This document shows positions 45,701-57,360 of a DNA stretch of 64,000 nucleotides, one piece after another. The DNA is taken from the NCBI GenBank assembly GCA_025094145.1, contig JALLLS010000058.1:167827-231826 (forward strand), read 5' to 3'. The notes beneath the pieces are model-generated. The model was not told where the DNA came from and did not search any database. It saw only the letters and a list, made by a program, of their open reading frames with translations. Source of the stretch: Spinellus fusiger. Its lineage: Eukaryota > Mucoromycota > Mucoromycetes > Mucorales > Phycomycetaceae. Every line of letters begins with the position of its first letter. Position 1 is the first letter of the stretch. The translations under genes and the position numbers were made by a program.

Positions 45701-48700
45701 GGGCATATGAATCTAGCTTTAATCTCTATGCAGTGACTTTTAAGAAGCATGTATATAGTTTTGATAGAACTGATGGGCGGCATGAGTTGATGTAATTTAT
45801 ATGTTTTACTGATGGTAGTACATTAAACATGTAATGATAGAATTAGTTTTTATTAATATATATTTCTCCACTTCTCAGATAGCCAAGGGCAATTTTTCTG
45901 CTTTGAACAGTATTAGATATGACTAGCTCTTTTTATGCTATCATAAGTGACTCATCATTTTTATTCGAGGTTGTCAGTATATTTGTATAGCATACCTTAC
46001 TAATGACAAGTCAATTTATACGATCTATGGAAAGGTATATAATTGGTTGATGAGGCTAAAAGGCTACTAAGATTGATACTGAAATTATATAGCTAGGATT
46101 TAATGAGTAATCATAGTGTAGTACCTCTTTTTTTTAATAATAAAAACAATAATAAAAACAAAAAACTAATACAGGTTTAAGAACATTATGTTAAATAAAA
46201 GCACAGGTTCAATCTACAGCAAATACATGCTAAATTACATACCAAAAAGATAAGTTATGCGAGTGGTTTTATTGGCTGGAAAATGTGATCACAAACTTAG
46301 ATCGTACTAATACATGATAAAATGTCAAGGTGCTAAGAAAAGATAGGGATATTATATATTTATATATTTATATATCTCATAAACCATAGACTACCAGGTT
46401 CTAACGTCGGAAAGTCGTCTTAGTCATGATTAACTTTAAATATTAGCTTGTATATGTTAGCAGAAAGATTCAAAGTGGTGCTTTGATAAATAAAGAAAAC
46501 CTACAAGCTACACTACCTGAGAATAAAGGAAGACTTAGTAAAAGAGTTTAAAGAATAAGTATCTTTAAATTGATGAATAGATAGCAAGCATGATAACAAT
46601 AAACATCTATTTGAGGACAGTATTGTCTTTTAAATAACAGAAAAAGAGAAGACAACAAGAGTTTAATCGTGAAAAAGATAGTTTCAAAGGCCTCAATAAT
46701 TAAATAAAATAAGTTTCCAATATGTGTTGAATAAATTAACAAAGTATATTTTATGTGACAGAAGCAAATAATTGCCTCAACTCATACTTTTTATTTATTA
46801 CTTTAATTCTCTACCCTTTTCAGGTTTCTAATATTTTATTTAACTATTATTAATGACACTTGGATGTATTTTCAGATTGAAAAATACGATCAAATATTCT
46901 TTTGATAGTTTGAAACATGAAAAAGTAATAAATGCAGAATAAGTTACCAACTAAATATTAGAGTAATATTCTGTATCAATTTTGTAAATAAATTCAATAA
47001 TAGATTTGTTATATGTCAACTAAAACTTTTTATATGTATTAATTGAAAATATTGAATATTTATCTAAAATATCCATGGAGTTATGGACATGGAGAGATGA
47101 GGTATGGGAATGATAAAAATGATTGATGATATTTCATATGTTGTAGATTTCTCTAGAAGTATTAAGTGAAGTTCCAAAGATATCTCATTTTAACTTTATT
47201 TGCTATCAAGCAAGGTGGTAGATTAAGTATCAGAAGTCTATTAAATTGGCTAATTCAGTAGAGTCAGTAAGAGATGGAATTTCTATCTCCGAGAATCCAA
47301 CGAAAATTCCGTTTAGCAGCTAAACCAATGGAGTTTTTCAAGGAATTTGAAACCTTTTTAAGCCTGAAGAAGAGCCATCTTTCCATTAGGATCTCCACCC
47401 AAAATAGAAAACAATATCATGTGGCTTTAGTAATTTATAATCATTTAATGTATTTTATTTTGAAAAATAGTATGAAAAGCTGTTTGATGTAGTGATTATT
47501 TTATCCAGTGATTTTACATAGTCCAGTGTTCTAGTGGGTCGGTGGCTTATTATGTTAGACTGTTTGTAAAGAGAATAGAATTTAGTCAATATTGTCTTTC
47601 GAAGATCATCTCAATGCTGTAAATTTATCAACACGTCAGAATTAAGGTTAAAGTTTACCCTGTCGCCAATGCGGAAGAGTAGTCTTTGAATTCATTTTGG
47701 AAGCCAATTATGATGACTACCAATATTTATGTGATTAAGCATATCTCTTATTTTTTTATTCAGGATGCTATTATGTGAACCTCGTTTATAATTTAAATAT
47801 AATCCTATTAACAAATAGAACATGTGTGTGTAACTAAAACAGAAGAAATGACTGAAAGTTAATAAAGCTCATTCGAATCCGTCAAGCTTTGTCTTAGTTT
47901 AGATCTCGATAAACCAGATACAATATTACTTGTAACACGAAAGCATAGTATTCGTTATCAATGTTTTACAAATACTAAACAACTGCATTGAGTCATGCGG
48001 TGTGCTCCAAGATGTCTATAAACCGGCACCCATAATTAGTATGGTAATTTTAAAAAGTAGGAAGAATTGCTAGATCATGTTAAAAGATATATATGACACT
48101 GTTATTGTTATTGTTACTGTACTTTAAGATTAAATAGATTCCACTGTTACACTTTCTATTCTACATATTTTAAAAGCGTTTGTATTTATATGCAATGTTT
48201 GCTTACTTTTAGCATTATTTTCTTGCGCTATTGCACCTAATTAGCTGCTCTACACCTCATCTTCTTTGACCAAAACAGAGGCAAGATTGTGGCAAAAGCT
48301 TAGCTTTAATTGTTATAAATATAGTTAGTGACTTTACCCTCTGTAAGAAGCGATGTGTGAAATAAATGTTACTAAACTGTAATATCATATTATCTTTTTT
48401 ATACATAACAGTTTATAAGGAATAGAAAACACGTGAAGCTATTGTATTGTACTTTCAAGTAATTAAGTTTTTCTTATTCATTATGAGCAAAGATTTGCTG
48501 CTGCACTTATGAAAAAGACAATACCTTACAGTTGCCCGATAAATATTATGTTTCACAAATTAACATCTAAAAAAGTTAGTAATTTTTTATATTGTCTTAG
48601 CCTATTTCTTTGAACATCTAAGAAACAGACTTCATGCTTATGGATTTATATTAATAGAGTCTATCAGGCAGACCCGAAAGGTTAAAGAAGGAAAATAAGA

Positions 48701-49868
48701 AAGAGAGATATAAAAAAAAACTATCTTATCAATACTATTCTATAGTTTATTCTATATTCTTTACTCTTTATTACAATTTGAGGGATAATAAAGACTATCT
48801 ATTAAAATATATTATACTTTTAAATAAGTGTTAAAGAGACTGAGGGTTATTAATGCATTTGAAATCAGATTTACACTATCTTTCTATCTAAAAAACAAAC
48901 TCATGGATCGAAATACGAAAGGAAAAGGAAACAAACGCACCATTGGACATCTGATTCGCTGTGTGCACAGCTGGTCAATTTTAAATGCTGAGTTATTTGT
49001 CTTCCATTTATTCTTTTATTGTTTCTTTTTGAAATATCTTTTCAACAGTATCTTAGAGGTATTAGGTCCTACTCTGCTTTTCTAGCATACGGGATGGGAT
49101 AAATCATCTATGTCTGATCTACAAATATAAAATAATTATGATAATGAATAGTTAATGTCAAAAGCTACTACTAAACCAAATAGTTCAAAATTCTTCATGT
49201 CAACGTATTTTAAGCTGTGGTTTAATGGGCTGCAGATTTGACTGTTCCGGATTGAGTATCCTAATTTACTAAACCCTGTGCTATAGACTTAGCTTTATCC
49301 AGCCAATGAGCAATGCCACCCAGGACTTTCTACACATATTTTTACCATTATTCTATTATTACTGTGCACGGTGTTTTTTTTTTCCTTTTTTTCTTCTTTT
49401 CCTTTCTTCTTTTTCTTCTTTTTCTTTTTCTTCTTTTTCTTCTTTTTCCCTCCTTCCCCCTTTTTTTGTTCTCTCTCTCTGTGTGTGTGTGCCTCTCTCT
49501 TGCTTATACTTCTCGCACTACCTTACATACTTGTATTCATTGATCATATCAAACCAACTGTTATAATATCTCTGTTCTCGGCACAACTGTAATAATGTAC
49601 GTCACTATTACTTATCAACTGCAACCCAATTAACTCAATGCTACAGTAAATCGTTTAAAACTGTTATTACCTATAAGGCATGTTTGGCATGTTTCTATAG
49701 ACACTCTACTTTTAGTATTCAATATAGTAAATTAGTTATATGATTGTCGTGAGAACAAAAGACAAAGAACAAATGATTAATGAATATTGTACTTAATCTC
49801 AGGACAGACAGAGAAAACATAAAAGCAGTATCGAACTCAGATATTCCCCTCCCCCCGATCATGGTAAT
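42731..49868. other. Seven-kilobase stretch without a recognisable gene
   Basis: No exon chain, no known protein domain and no copy of the repeat families found elsewhere in the window. A few short protein-like blocks appear, such as SLEVLSEVPKISHFNFICYQ followed by VESVRDGISISENPTKIPFS near 47150-47320, which looks like an old, unidentifiable coding relic. At 49369-49500 lies a long pyrimidine tract (TTTTTCTTC units) ending in GTGTGTGTG, about 370 bp upstream of the HSF start. Confidence 0.5.
49369..49500. repeat. Polypyrimidine tract upstream of the HSF-type gene
   Basis: About 130 bases of almost pure C/T on the plus strand, in TTTTTCTTC units, followed by TCTCTCTCTGTGTGTGTG. Such tracts can form unusual DNA structures or exclude nucleosomes. 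A promoter role is only a possibility. Confidence 0.8.
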
Positions 49869-51744
49869 ATGACAGCACGTAGACGAGAAAGTTCAAGATC
49901 AAACAGTAGTACACGCAGCAGTATTAGCCATGAAAGTGGTGACAGTAAAAGTGATGAAAGCGAGCTACATTTTACAATGTAAGAAAATAATACATTTATT
50001 GGGGCATGTGCATGTATTTAACTGAACAATCTATTTGCTTTAGATCAAAAGAAGTTGAACATGAAGAGGAGACATCAAAATCACACAATGATAATATCTA
50101 CTCTTCACCAACTAACAACAGTGATTACTCAATATTAAAATCAAATTCTAATACAAAGACTCAAGCTGCATTTGTCAACAAAGTTTACAAGTAAGTTGAT
50201 ATAAATAAAGCATATGTACTAAATCATGTATGTTTAGAATGCTTGAAGATCCTGAAATTCATGGACTCATTGCCTGGTCAAGTAGTGGAGATCTTTTCAG
50301 TGTTTCCAACCCTACGATTTTCTCAAAAACTGTTCTGCCACAATACTTTAAACATAATAATTGGCAAAGCTTTGTCCGTCAACTCAATAGTGAGATAATA
50401 TTTCATCAAGAATCTTTGGAATTTACTTCTCTTTTTTTTTCTTTCTCTTTAGTGTACGGATTCCACAAAGTCAACGATATGATTCATTCAAATCTTACGA
50501 ATGAAACTCAGACCTGGGAGTTTAGACACCCACATTTTCGAAGGGGGGCTGTTGACGATTTGCAAAACATTAAACGAAAAAGTGCAAAAATCAGTACAAT
50601 AGCACCCGTGCAATCATTAAGAGCATCAGATTCGGCAGAACTTGAGGAGAACTTATATATCCCCCTGCAAAGGCATCTAAACACTGTAGAAAAACAACTA
50701 CTCAATGTAACCACTGCATGTGGGCTTTTAACAACAGAGGTTAGCAGCCTACGAACGATTCTCTTAAAACAACAGAAAGTAAGACTATATAACTTTTTTG
50801 ATGTCATGTCGTTAGCTTATGCGCCAATAAATAGGTAATGCAGGATATGCTTCAAGTATTCACATTGTCCCAAAATGATCGTAAATGACAATTTCTCTTG
50901 AATGAGGGAGTATATACTAAAAGGAAAATTGAAAATAGACGAGTGGACTAAAAGAAAGAAGACATTCAAGAATGATAGTGAGTATTAGTAGATATTGCTG
51001 GGACAAGTTACATTCTGTGTCTACACCAAAGACAAAAAGTCAGCTATAATTTCTATTTGTGTACTAATACTTTCTATTTGTGAAGTAGAAGTGCTGACAC
51101 AACAAGTTATCCAACTTAAAGAGTATACACGAGAATCTGAACATCCGAATAAGTCTACCGAAGAGTTGAATTACTTTCCCTCGGACTCGCCACTTTCAAA
51201 TACATGGTCATCTTTTGAAGATAGACGATATAACACAGTGAATAGCAATCAAATTACCTCCAGTAGTTACATGAGCAGCAGCTCTAGTATGTTTTCCAAA
51301 TCGACAGTTACGCGTCAACTCCCCTCGATAAATGAATGGAAATTACTGAGCAATAACCCTATAGAAAATGAGACATTTATGCAACCTATAAGTCCCATAG
51401 CCACATTTTCTGCCCACAAAAAATCGCGAAAAAGCAATTATGATGAGCAAACCCATAGTATACATTTTTCTGGCAGTGTATCAAGTAATAATTCACAGTC
51501 CAAGATGAAAGAATATAGCTCTCATCTTTCAGGTAAGTTTCATAATCTTAAAGATGTGGGTTGTTAATTAAACTTATTATTATTATTATTTAATCATTCA
51601 TAGAGCAGTATACTGGTAGAAGTTTAATGAGGTTAGTAAAAACAGCCCATATACTGAATCCTGAACCATCAGAAGACAGTTACAGTAAGTATCTTCTTAA
51701 TTATATGTATCAACATGCACTCTCACTAAGTTGAAACCAACTAA
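49869..51744 (+). CDS. HSF-type DNA-binding transcription factor (Sfl1/Mga1-like)
   Basis: Nuclear factor with a heat-shock-factor DNA-binding domain. Eight exons (49869-49978, 50044-50190, 50238-50389, 50453-50778, 50835-50880, 51086-51532, 51604-51684, 51731-51744) join in frame to 440 codons. The domain begins AAFVNKVYKMLEDPEIHGLI, includes the recognition-helix region YFKHNNWQSFVRQLNMYGFH (joined across an intron at AAT A|TG), and ends with TWEFRHPHFRRG and LQNIKRKSAK. The WEF..HP.F.RG and NIKRK endings are those of fungal Sfl1/Mga1 and HSF proteins. A coiled coil follows (LEENLYIPLQRHLNTVEKQL...VSSLRTILLKQQ, then VLTQQVIQLKEY), likely for oligomerisation, and then a Ser/Asn-rich tail. 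The 205-bp intron before exon 6 is the weakest junction. True HSF versus Sfl1-type cannot be settled by eye. Confidence 0.9.
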
Positions 51745-52771
51745 TCAAGTAGCAGCATACAATAGACAGAAGTCATTAAAAAGAAGCAAGGACGATACTA
51801 TAGAGAGCTACAATACATTGTATAAATAAGTCAACCCAGAAATAAGGAAGATGTAAAAAATCAAAAATCAAAAATCAAAATCAAAAACAAAATCAAAAAC
51901 AACAACAACAACAACAAAATCAAAAACAAAAAAACAAAAACAACTGAATATTGAAGATATTGAATATGGTTTTAGACATACCTTTCATAGTTTTCTTTTT
52001 CGACAAAAATTCGTATGAAAAATCATAATCTGCTGTACTCCTAGCTTTTAATGAAATGCCTATTGCATTATACACTTTCCTTTACTTATGATTTCTATTT
52101 AAACTATGCAGATAATGTGTACATAAAAAACAACTGGTGTTATTAAGCAATATGTATGTTATCAGTTTACCGAACTATTGAGACCAGAGTTTAAATAATC
52201 ATTATAGTAAAAGACAATATAATGCAGTTTGCCTTTTTTTTCCCTTTTTTTAACGAAAAACATTACCATTATACCATGTTATAGCCACCGCTCTTATCTC
52301 TGCTCTCTTTATTCTAAAATAAATAAAAATCACAATCTAAAATATCCATCTTTTGCTTATGTTAAATATCGAATATCCATTTAAGTATAATAGCTACTCC
52401 ATAAAAGAATTAAGTAAAATAGGTCTAACATAAAAACCCGTCTAAAACCCTAGATCAAAATAAAATAAAAATCCGATAAGAAGGATTAGCTAAGAATAGA
52501 TCTAAGAAATTTATTATTGAGAAACATGTATATTACCACAAAGAAAGAAACAGACAAACAAGTAAATAAATGCTATATTCTTCATTATGACTAGGAATCT
52601 GAAGAATATATTATATAAAGCAGAATAATCTTGAGAAGAAACACAGTCACCGACGCTAACGATCTATGATGTAGCTAAACATATTGATAACAAGTAGTAA
52701 TAAACACAACTTAAAATTCAGGGAATTTTTGAGAAAATGGTATCGGTATTATATCGCAATATCGGCGCTTC
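51745..52771. other. Intergenic with A/C-rich simple repeats
   Basis: The tract at about 51858-51944 alternates AAAAATC, AAAAAC and AAC units. No gene is seen in the remainder. Confidence 0.6.
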
Positions 52772-53029
52772 TGTCGTCTTTGTGTTTTTAGGCCAAAGGT
52801 ATACAGAACAGTAGAACGTGTAGCTAAACTCTGTTGTTTATTACTTTGTATTGATACTTCTTTTATACTTTTCTACTACTAGTATTTTAGCTTCAGGGTT
52901 ATGCTATTGACTACTACAAACTATCATCATCCCTTAGTATTCAATAGCATCCCCTTCTCAGTTTAGTAGTAGGAGTTGATATTTCCGAAAAGGGTTCCAG
53001 TTCCAGTTATAGAAAATGTCTTTACGACA
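52772..53029 (+). repeat. Solo LTR (family LTR-1)
   Basis: Begins TGTCGTCTTTGTGTTTTTAG, ends TCTTTACGACA, 258 bp, with TGTCGT/ACGACA as terminal inverted bases. It has the same internal landmarks as its relatives (AACGTGTAGCTAAACTCTG; TTTATACTTTT). Flanking bases do not show a target duplication. Confidence 0.75.
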
Positions 53030-53730
53030 CCACTCAACGGAGCGATAGTAAATACACTAGTAAAAGAAACGATTGATATTTTATTTAATCCAGTCAAAAA
53101 TGATTTTCCACTTTATAATGCTCAACAACTTTATTTTAATAAATAAATAAATAGAACTCGACATAAAAAAAAAGATCGATGAGAAAACTGTCTTCCTTAT
53201 TTTGAAGAAATCTTATCAATGAGTCATTATTTGGTAGAGCCAACTTTACATTGATAATATACAAACATCTCCGACGTATACTGGTAGTAGTGTTAGGGCC
53301 CTCTTGAGACTTTTTGTGTTATTCTAGCAGACAGGCCTACTTTTAGTTGTCTCTTGATAGTATCAAATTATTCTGCCTTTGTGTATACTTCTATAAATAA
53401 AATTTATATCTACCTTATTTGATTGATATCACTATTTCTTGTTGGATAATCAACTATAGATTTTGTAGTAATCTTTCAAAAAAAAAAGTCATTTATTGTT
53501 TACACACCCAGATTTGTTTTTTGAAAGCTATAGCTGTAGAGTCATTTACACCAATATTCCATAAAAGATATATATAAATATATAAATATATAAAAGGTGT
53601 TTCTTTCAAGAGACTCATATGCTTAAAAGGTTTACAGTGTTCCCCGTAATGCATAGTCTCATACAAAACTATCACCACTGAGTTAGTTCTACAGTAGACC
53701 ACTGTTTCCAATGAACCTTACCACAAACGT
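53030..53730. other. Intergenic, no gene seen
   Basis: AT-rich. A plus-strand frame across the LTR edge (about 52974-53140) stays open for about 50 codons but starts inside an LTR, so it is not called. Confidence 0.4.
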
Positions 53731-54525
53731 CGGATACTACAGTTCAAAGTTTTTTTTTAAAAAAAAATTGGGCGTGATTTGCTATTCGTGCATTAGGCAT
53801 ATTAGCCACCCTGTGAGATCGTTTGAAAAAAATGGGATAGGCATAGAAACACCAAATACAAAAGTGAAAAATAATAATGAGCAATGAATGAAAGACAGAA
53901 GGACAGAGAAAAACAAAACCTCAGATGAGGGAAAAATGATGAAAAATGAGAAATAATGGTAAAATAAGAATTATGAATAGACATCCAAAAGGCCATAAAG
54001 CCAGCAAGGAAACCTGGACACCAAAAAGATAACCGTCATCCTGTGGTGATTCGAAATCCAACGAGAGATACTTAGAGCAACTCGGACAATCCTGAAGACA
54101 CAACTGCAGAAACTACACTAGCAGCTTCTGGCTTTGCTAAACGGGTCAAGAATGGGTGGTAGAGGAGAGATCAGAGGAGAAGTGAGGATATAGCATCTGT
54201 TGCTGAAGGAGTCTTTGCACTCTATGGCGGCGTTGGCATTCCCGTTCAACACACCCATCAGCAGCCTCAATGAGCAAGCTACCAGCTGATGGCTCTACCT
54301 TAAACTCTCGAGTAGACGTGGCTCGATCAATGGCTTGCAGCAGTATTAACAAACTGGGCCAAAGATCTCGCCATTTAACAAAAGGAATTAACCGTACGCA
54401 GCAGAAGATTTAGACAATAGTCAATTGGATGAACGTCTTGTGGTGGGGCAGGAACTAGGAAGAACAAGAACGTGAAGCGTTCATGGACAACGTATGTGCA
54501 AGTGAGAAAGTGGCCCCGATTGTCT
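53731..54525 (-). repeat. Unclassified repeat, copy 1
   Basis: Highly similar to 63212-64000 from TACAGTTCAAAGT... to GTGCAAGTGAGAAAGTGGCCCCGATTG. On the minus strand, frames with protein-like composition are conserved in both copies: IDRATSTREFKVEPSAGSLL then IEAADGCVERE; and LSLDFESPQDDGYLFGVQVS. I do not recognise the protein. Interrupted by stops. A third, older copy is at 2932-3390. Confidence 0.75.
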
Positions 54526-54715
54526 GCCAATATACAGTGTCCGGTGGAAAACATACAAAAAACTACATTTTCCGATATAGTTCTTGTATGGGGAAATACT
54601 TACTGTTTGTCATAAGAATATACATTGAACACATATTAGAGAATTGGAAATTGGATGAATTATAAAGAAGGTTAACAGGATATTATATACAAGTTTATTG
54701 GGTGGAGGCCCTTAA
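54526..54715. other. Short spacer between repeat copy 1 and a Tc1 relic
   Basis: No gene. Similarity to the 63-kb repeat copy is lost from about 54521. Confidence 0.4.
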
Positions 54716-55742
54716 TGTTTGGTGTTTCCACCCTTGACCTCAACGAGGTTGTTGGTAACCTCTTTGGGGATCTTGGACCATTATTGGACCAGGAGAGCCT
54801 TCAAATCCTTTAGGGTGCTTGCTGAGGTCATTCTCTTGTGGACTACTCTGTCCAGTTCCTCCCACAAATGCTCAATTGGGTTTAGATCAAGGCTATGAGA
54901 GAGCCACTCCTCTATCGTGACTATGCCTCTCTCATCCCTCCATTTCCTAGTCTCCTTACTAGTATGGCAACTGTAATTGTCCATTTGAAGAACACAGCCT
55001 ACCACTGGATTCAGTGCCGAAAGATGAGCCAGCTCGGGGCAATAGGTCTCTTTTAAAATACTAGTGTATTTGGCACTATTGATGGATCCCTCCAGCACAG
55101 CAAGTCTACCAACACCTTCACCAGAAAAGAGAACCCCACACCATTACATTGCCACCACCAAACTTCATCGTTGGCTTCACATTCTTTGGGATCAGTCCCT
55201 CATTCTTCCTGCGCACCACCCTGTTGCAGTGGTTGTTCAAGATGAGCTGGAACTTGGACTCATCAGACCAGATGACTGTCTTCATCTGTCCAATGAAGGT
55301 AGCTCCTAGTCCAAGCAAGCCTCAACTTCTTGTGTTTAATGGTGAGAGAAAGTCTCTTAACTACCCTGAAAGAAGACAGGCTAAGCTTTTTCATCATTTT
55401 TCCAAAAGTGCTCATGCACACTTTAATGGTCATCTGCTTGCAAAATTGATCTATTGTATGAAATGAATCTCTTTCCATCTCACATATAACTTTTCTCTCG
55501 TCCTTCTACGTCAGAATGGAATTGAGTCTAAATCCCCTTTCTGATTTGAAGTAGTCAGCTTCCCTATATCTCTTCATGATAAGTCTGACAGTGTAATTAC
55601 TGACGCCAAACATGGCTGCAATGTTTACTTGTCTGGTGGCATGTTGGGTGGCCTCGTGTACAATGAGCTTACGATTAAAATCATCAATATTATTTTTCCT
55701 GTTTCCAATAGGCTTTGTGGTTTGTTCGGTGGTGTTAGACAC
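54716..55742 (-). pseudogene. Tc1/mariner transposase, broken
   Basis: Read from 55742 downward: HTH part LIVHEATQHATRQVNIAAMF and GVSNYTVRLIMKRYREADYF; then, after frame changes, FGKMMKKLSLSSFRVVKRLS; the catalytic region KTVIWSDESKFQLILNNHCN, with KFGGGNVMVWGSLFW; second Asp in VLQMDNYSCHTSKETRKWRD; third acidic residue in LDLNPIEHLWEELDRVVHKR; and the C-terminus TLKDLKALLVQ. All three acidic residues remain, but at least three frame changes and stops break the gene. Structure matches the older relic at 9330-10290. Confidence 0.88.
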
Positions 55743-56029
55743 AATGGATATTATGGTGGAAAAAGAAGAAATGATGAATGAGTAGATAAATAGATATATT
55801 TATATATTTGAGTAAAATAAAGGTCGGAAAATGAAAAGGGTTATATATATTTCGCCGAACATTGAACATATGATTATATGTACCTCTATTTCTTTTAAAA
55901 AACTGTAAATATTTCGAGATATAGTCTTAAACAATTAGACTGGCTGGTTTCTAGCTGAAAAATACTTGACCTATTGATATCAAAAAACTATTAGCCTCTA
56001 ATTAAATGTAAGCTGAGAAATATATTTAT
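55743..56029. other. Spacer between two mariner-type elements
   Basis: AT-rich sequence; likely includes the 5' end of the Tc1 element above. No inverted repeat could be fixed by eye. Confidence 0.4.
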
Positions 56030-57360
56030 ATATTCTAGATTTTATTACAAGTAGCCTTTAATTAAAGTGACCCTCAACAAGTAGCCGGAAATATTCAAAT
56101 GCAGATTTCCTATTTTAGTTTCATACGATGCCTTAATAGTGTTATAACTTTATGAATTCATTAGCTAAAAACATGGAACTCTCGATAGATACATAGAATA
56201 GTGTTTATAATACATAAAAAGAACTTTTTATTATAAGGTTGATTAGTAACCACCATTATCCCTTGGCATCAATGACGGCCTGACATCTCCGCCCCATGCT
56301 GGCAATGAGGGTGTCTGTTACCTCCGTCGATATTTTGCCCCACTCCAGCATCAAGGCCGCCTCTAATTTCTGTTGGGTGTAATATAACCTCCTGTCCTTC
56401 CTAATAACCTTCTTGGAGTGGCTCCACAGATGCTCCATTGGACTGAGATCAGTAGTGTAAGGGCCAGTAAAGAGTCATTACTACACTCTTTGCTGCCTTT
56501 CATTCACGAGTTTCCTTGCTCGTATGGGGCCTAGCATTGTCCTCCTGTAGGCGGTAACTGACTCCAGAGTTTAGGAGAGAGATACGCTTGAGCTCAGAGC
56601 AGTAGGCTTCTCCAAGTACCTCGACGTGCTTGTCGGAGTTTATCTTATCCTTCACTACGATTCATCTCCCAGCACCCTCCCCACTGAAACAGCCTATACC
56701 ATTACTCCACCTCCACCAAAATTCCTTGTTTCCAGAACATTCTTCACGCTTAAAGGATATACTACACTGCCCAATGGCTTTGATCTCCCTGTCGTAGCCC
56801 ATGAACTGGGCTCTGGACGCATCGGACCAGACAACCTCTTGCCACTGCTCATGGGCCCAGTGGAGTCTTACCCTTTATGCTATTCTTTATTTTTTATTTT
56901 TCAAAATAGGTTTGACTACCAGACTATATGGATAAAAGCTCATTTCATCAAGGTACTACTTCAGAGTCTTGTCTGAGACCTTGATGGCCATACTTGCCAT
57001 GATGGCTACTTTGGTCTGGTGGGAGTTGCTCACAACTGTTCTTCTCAACCACCAGAGGGCTCTGTCGTCCAACTTTCTCTTGTGGTCACTCTTAGGTGAG
57101 GTTTTAACCCAGTTGTTGTTGTTGTTGTTGTTGTTGTTTTGTAGTACTTTACTATGTCTCTCACAGCAGAATCAGGCACGTTGAACATATGAGATGCCTC
57201 AGCCTGAGTAGGTCTCAGGTTCAACACCTTGTTCAAAATAGCTAAACAAGTCTCAAGGCTGGTCTATTTCCCATACATCTCGGGGATTCTGGTGAAGATG
57301 TTCATAGTGTTGGATAGTGCAGACATTAGGGGAAAAAATCTATGAAAGAAAAATAAATAT
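56030..57360 (-). mobile_element. Dead Tc1/mariner element, copy 2 (3' end of insertion truncated)
   Basis: Nearly identical to copy 1 (41374-42730) in reverse orientation, including the same stops and frameshifts. The visible inverted end is CCCTCAACAAGTAGCCGG at 56070-56087, and similarity to copy 1 continues outward to about 56030. The Thr-coding run has one unit more than in copy 1. At AAATAAATA (57360) it is cut by Fanzor-family copy G, and the opposite inverted end is not found beyond that element. Confidence 0.88.

Noticed and set aside
52974..53140. Plus-strand frame of about 50 codons across the edge of a solo LTR
   Set aside because: It starts inside the LTR, has no start codon context or partner exon and matches nothing recognised.
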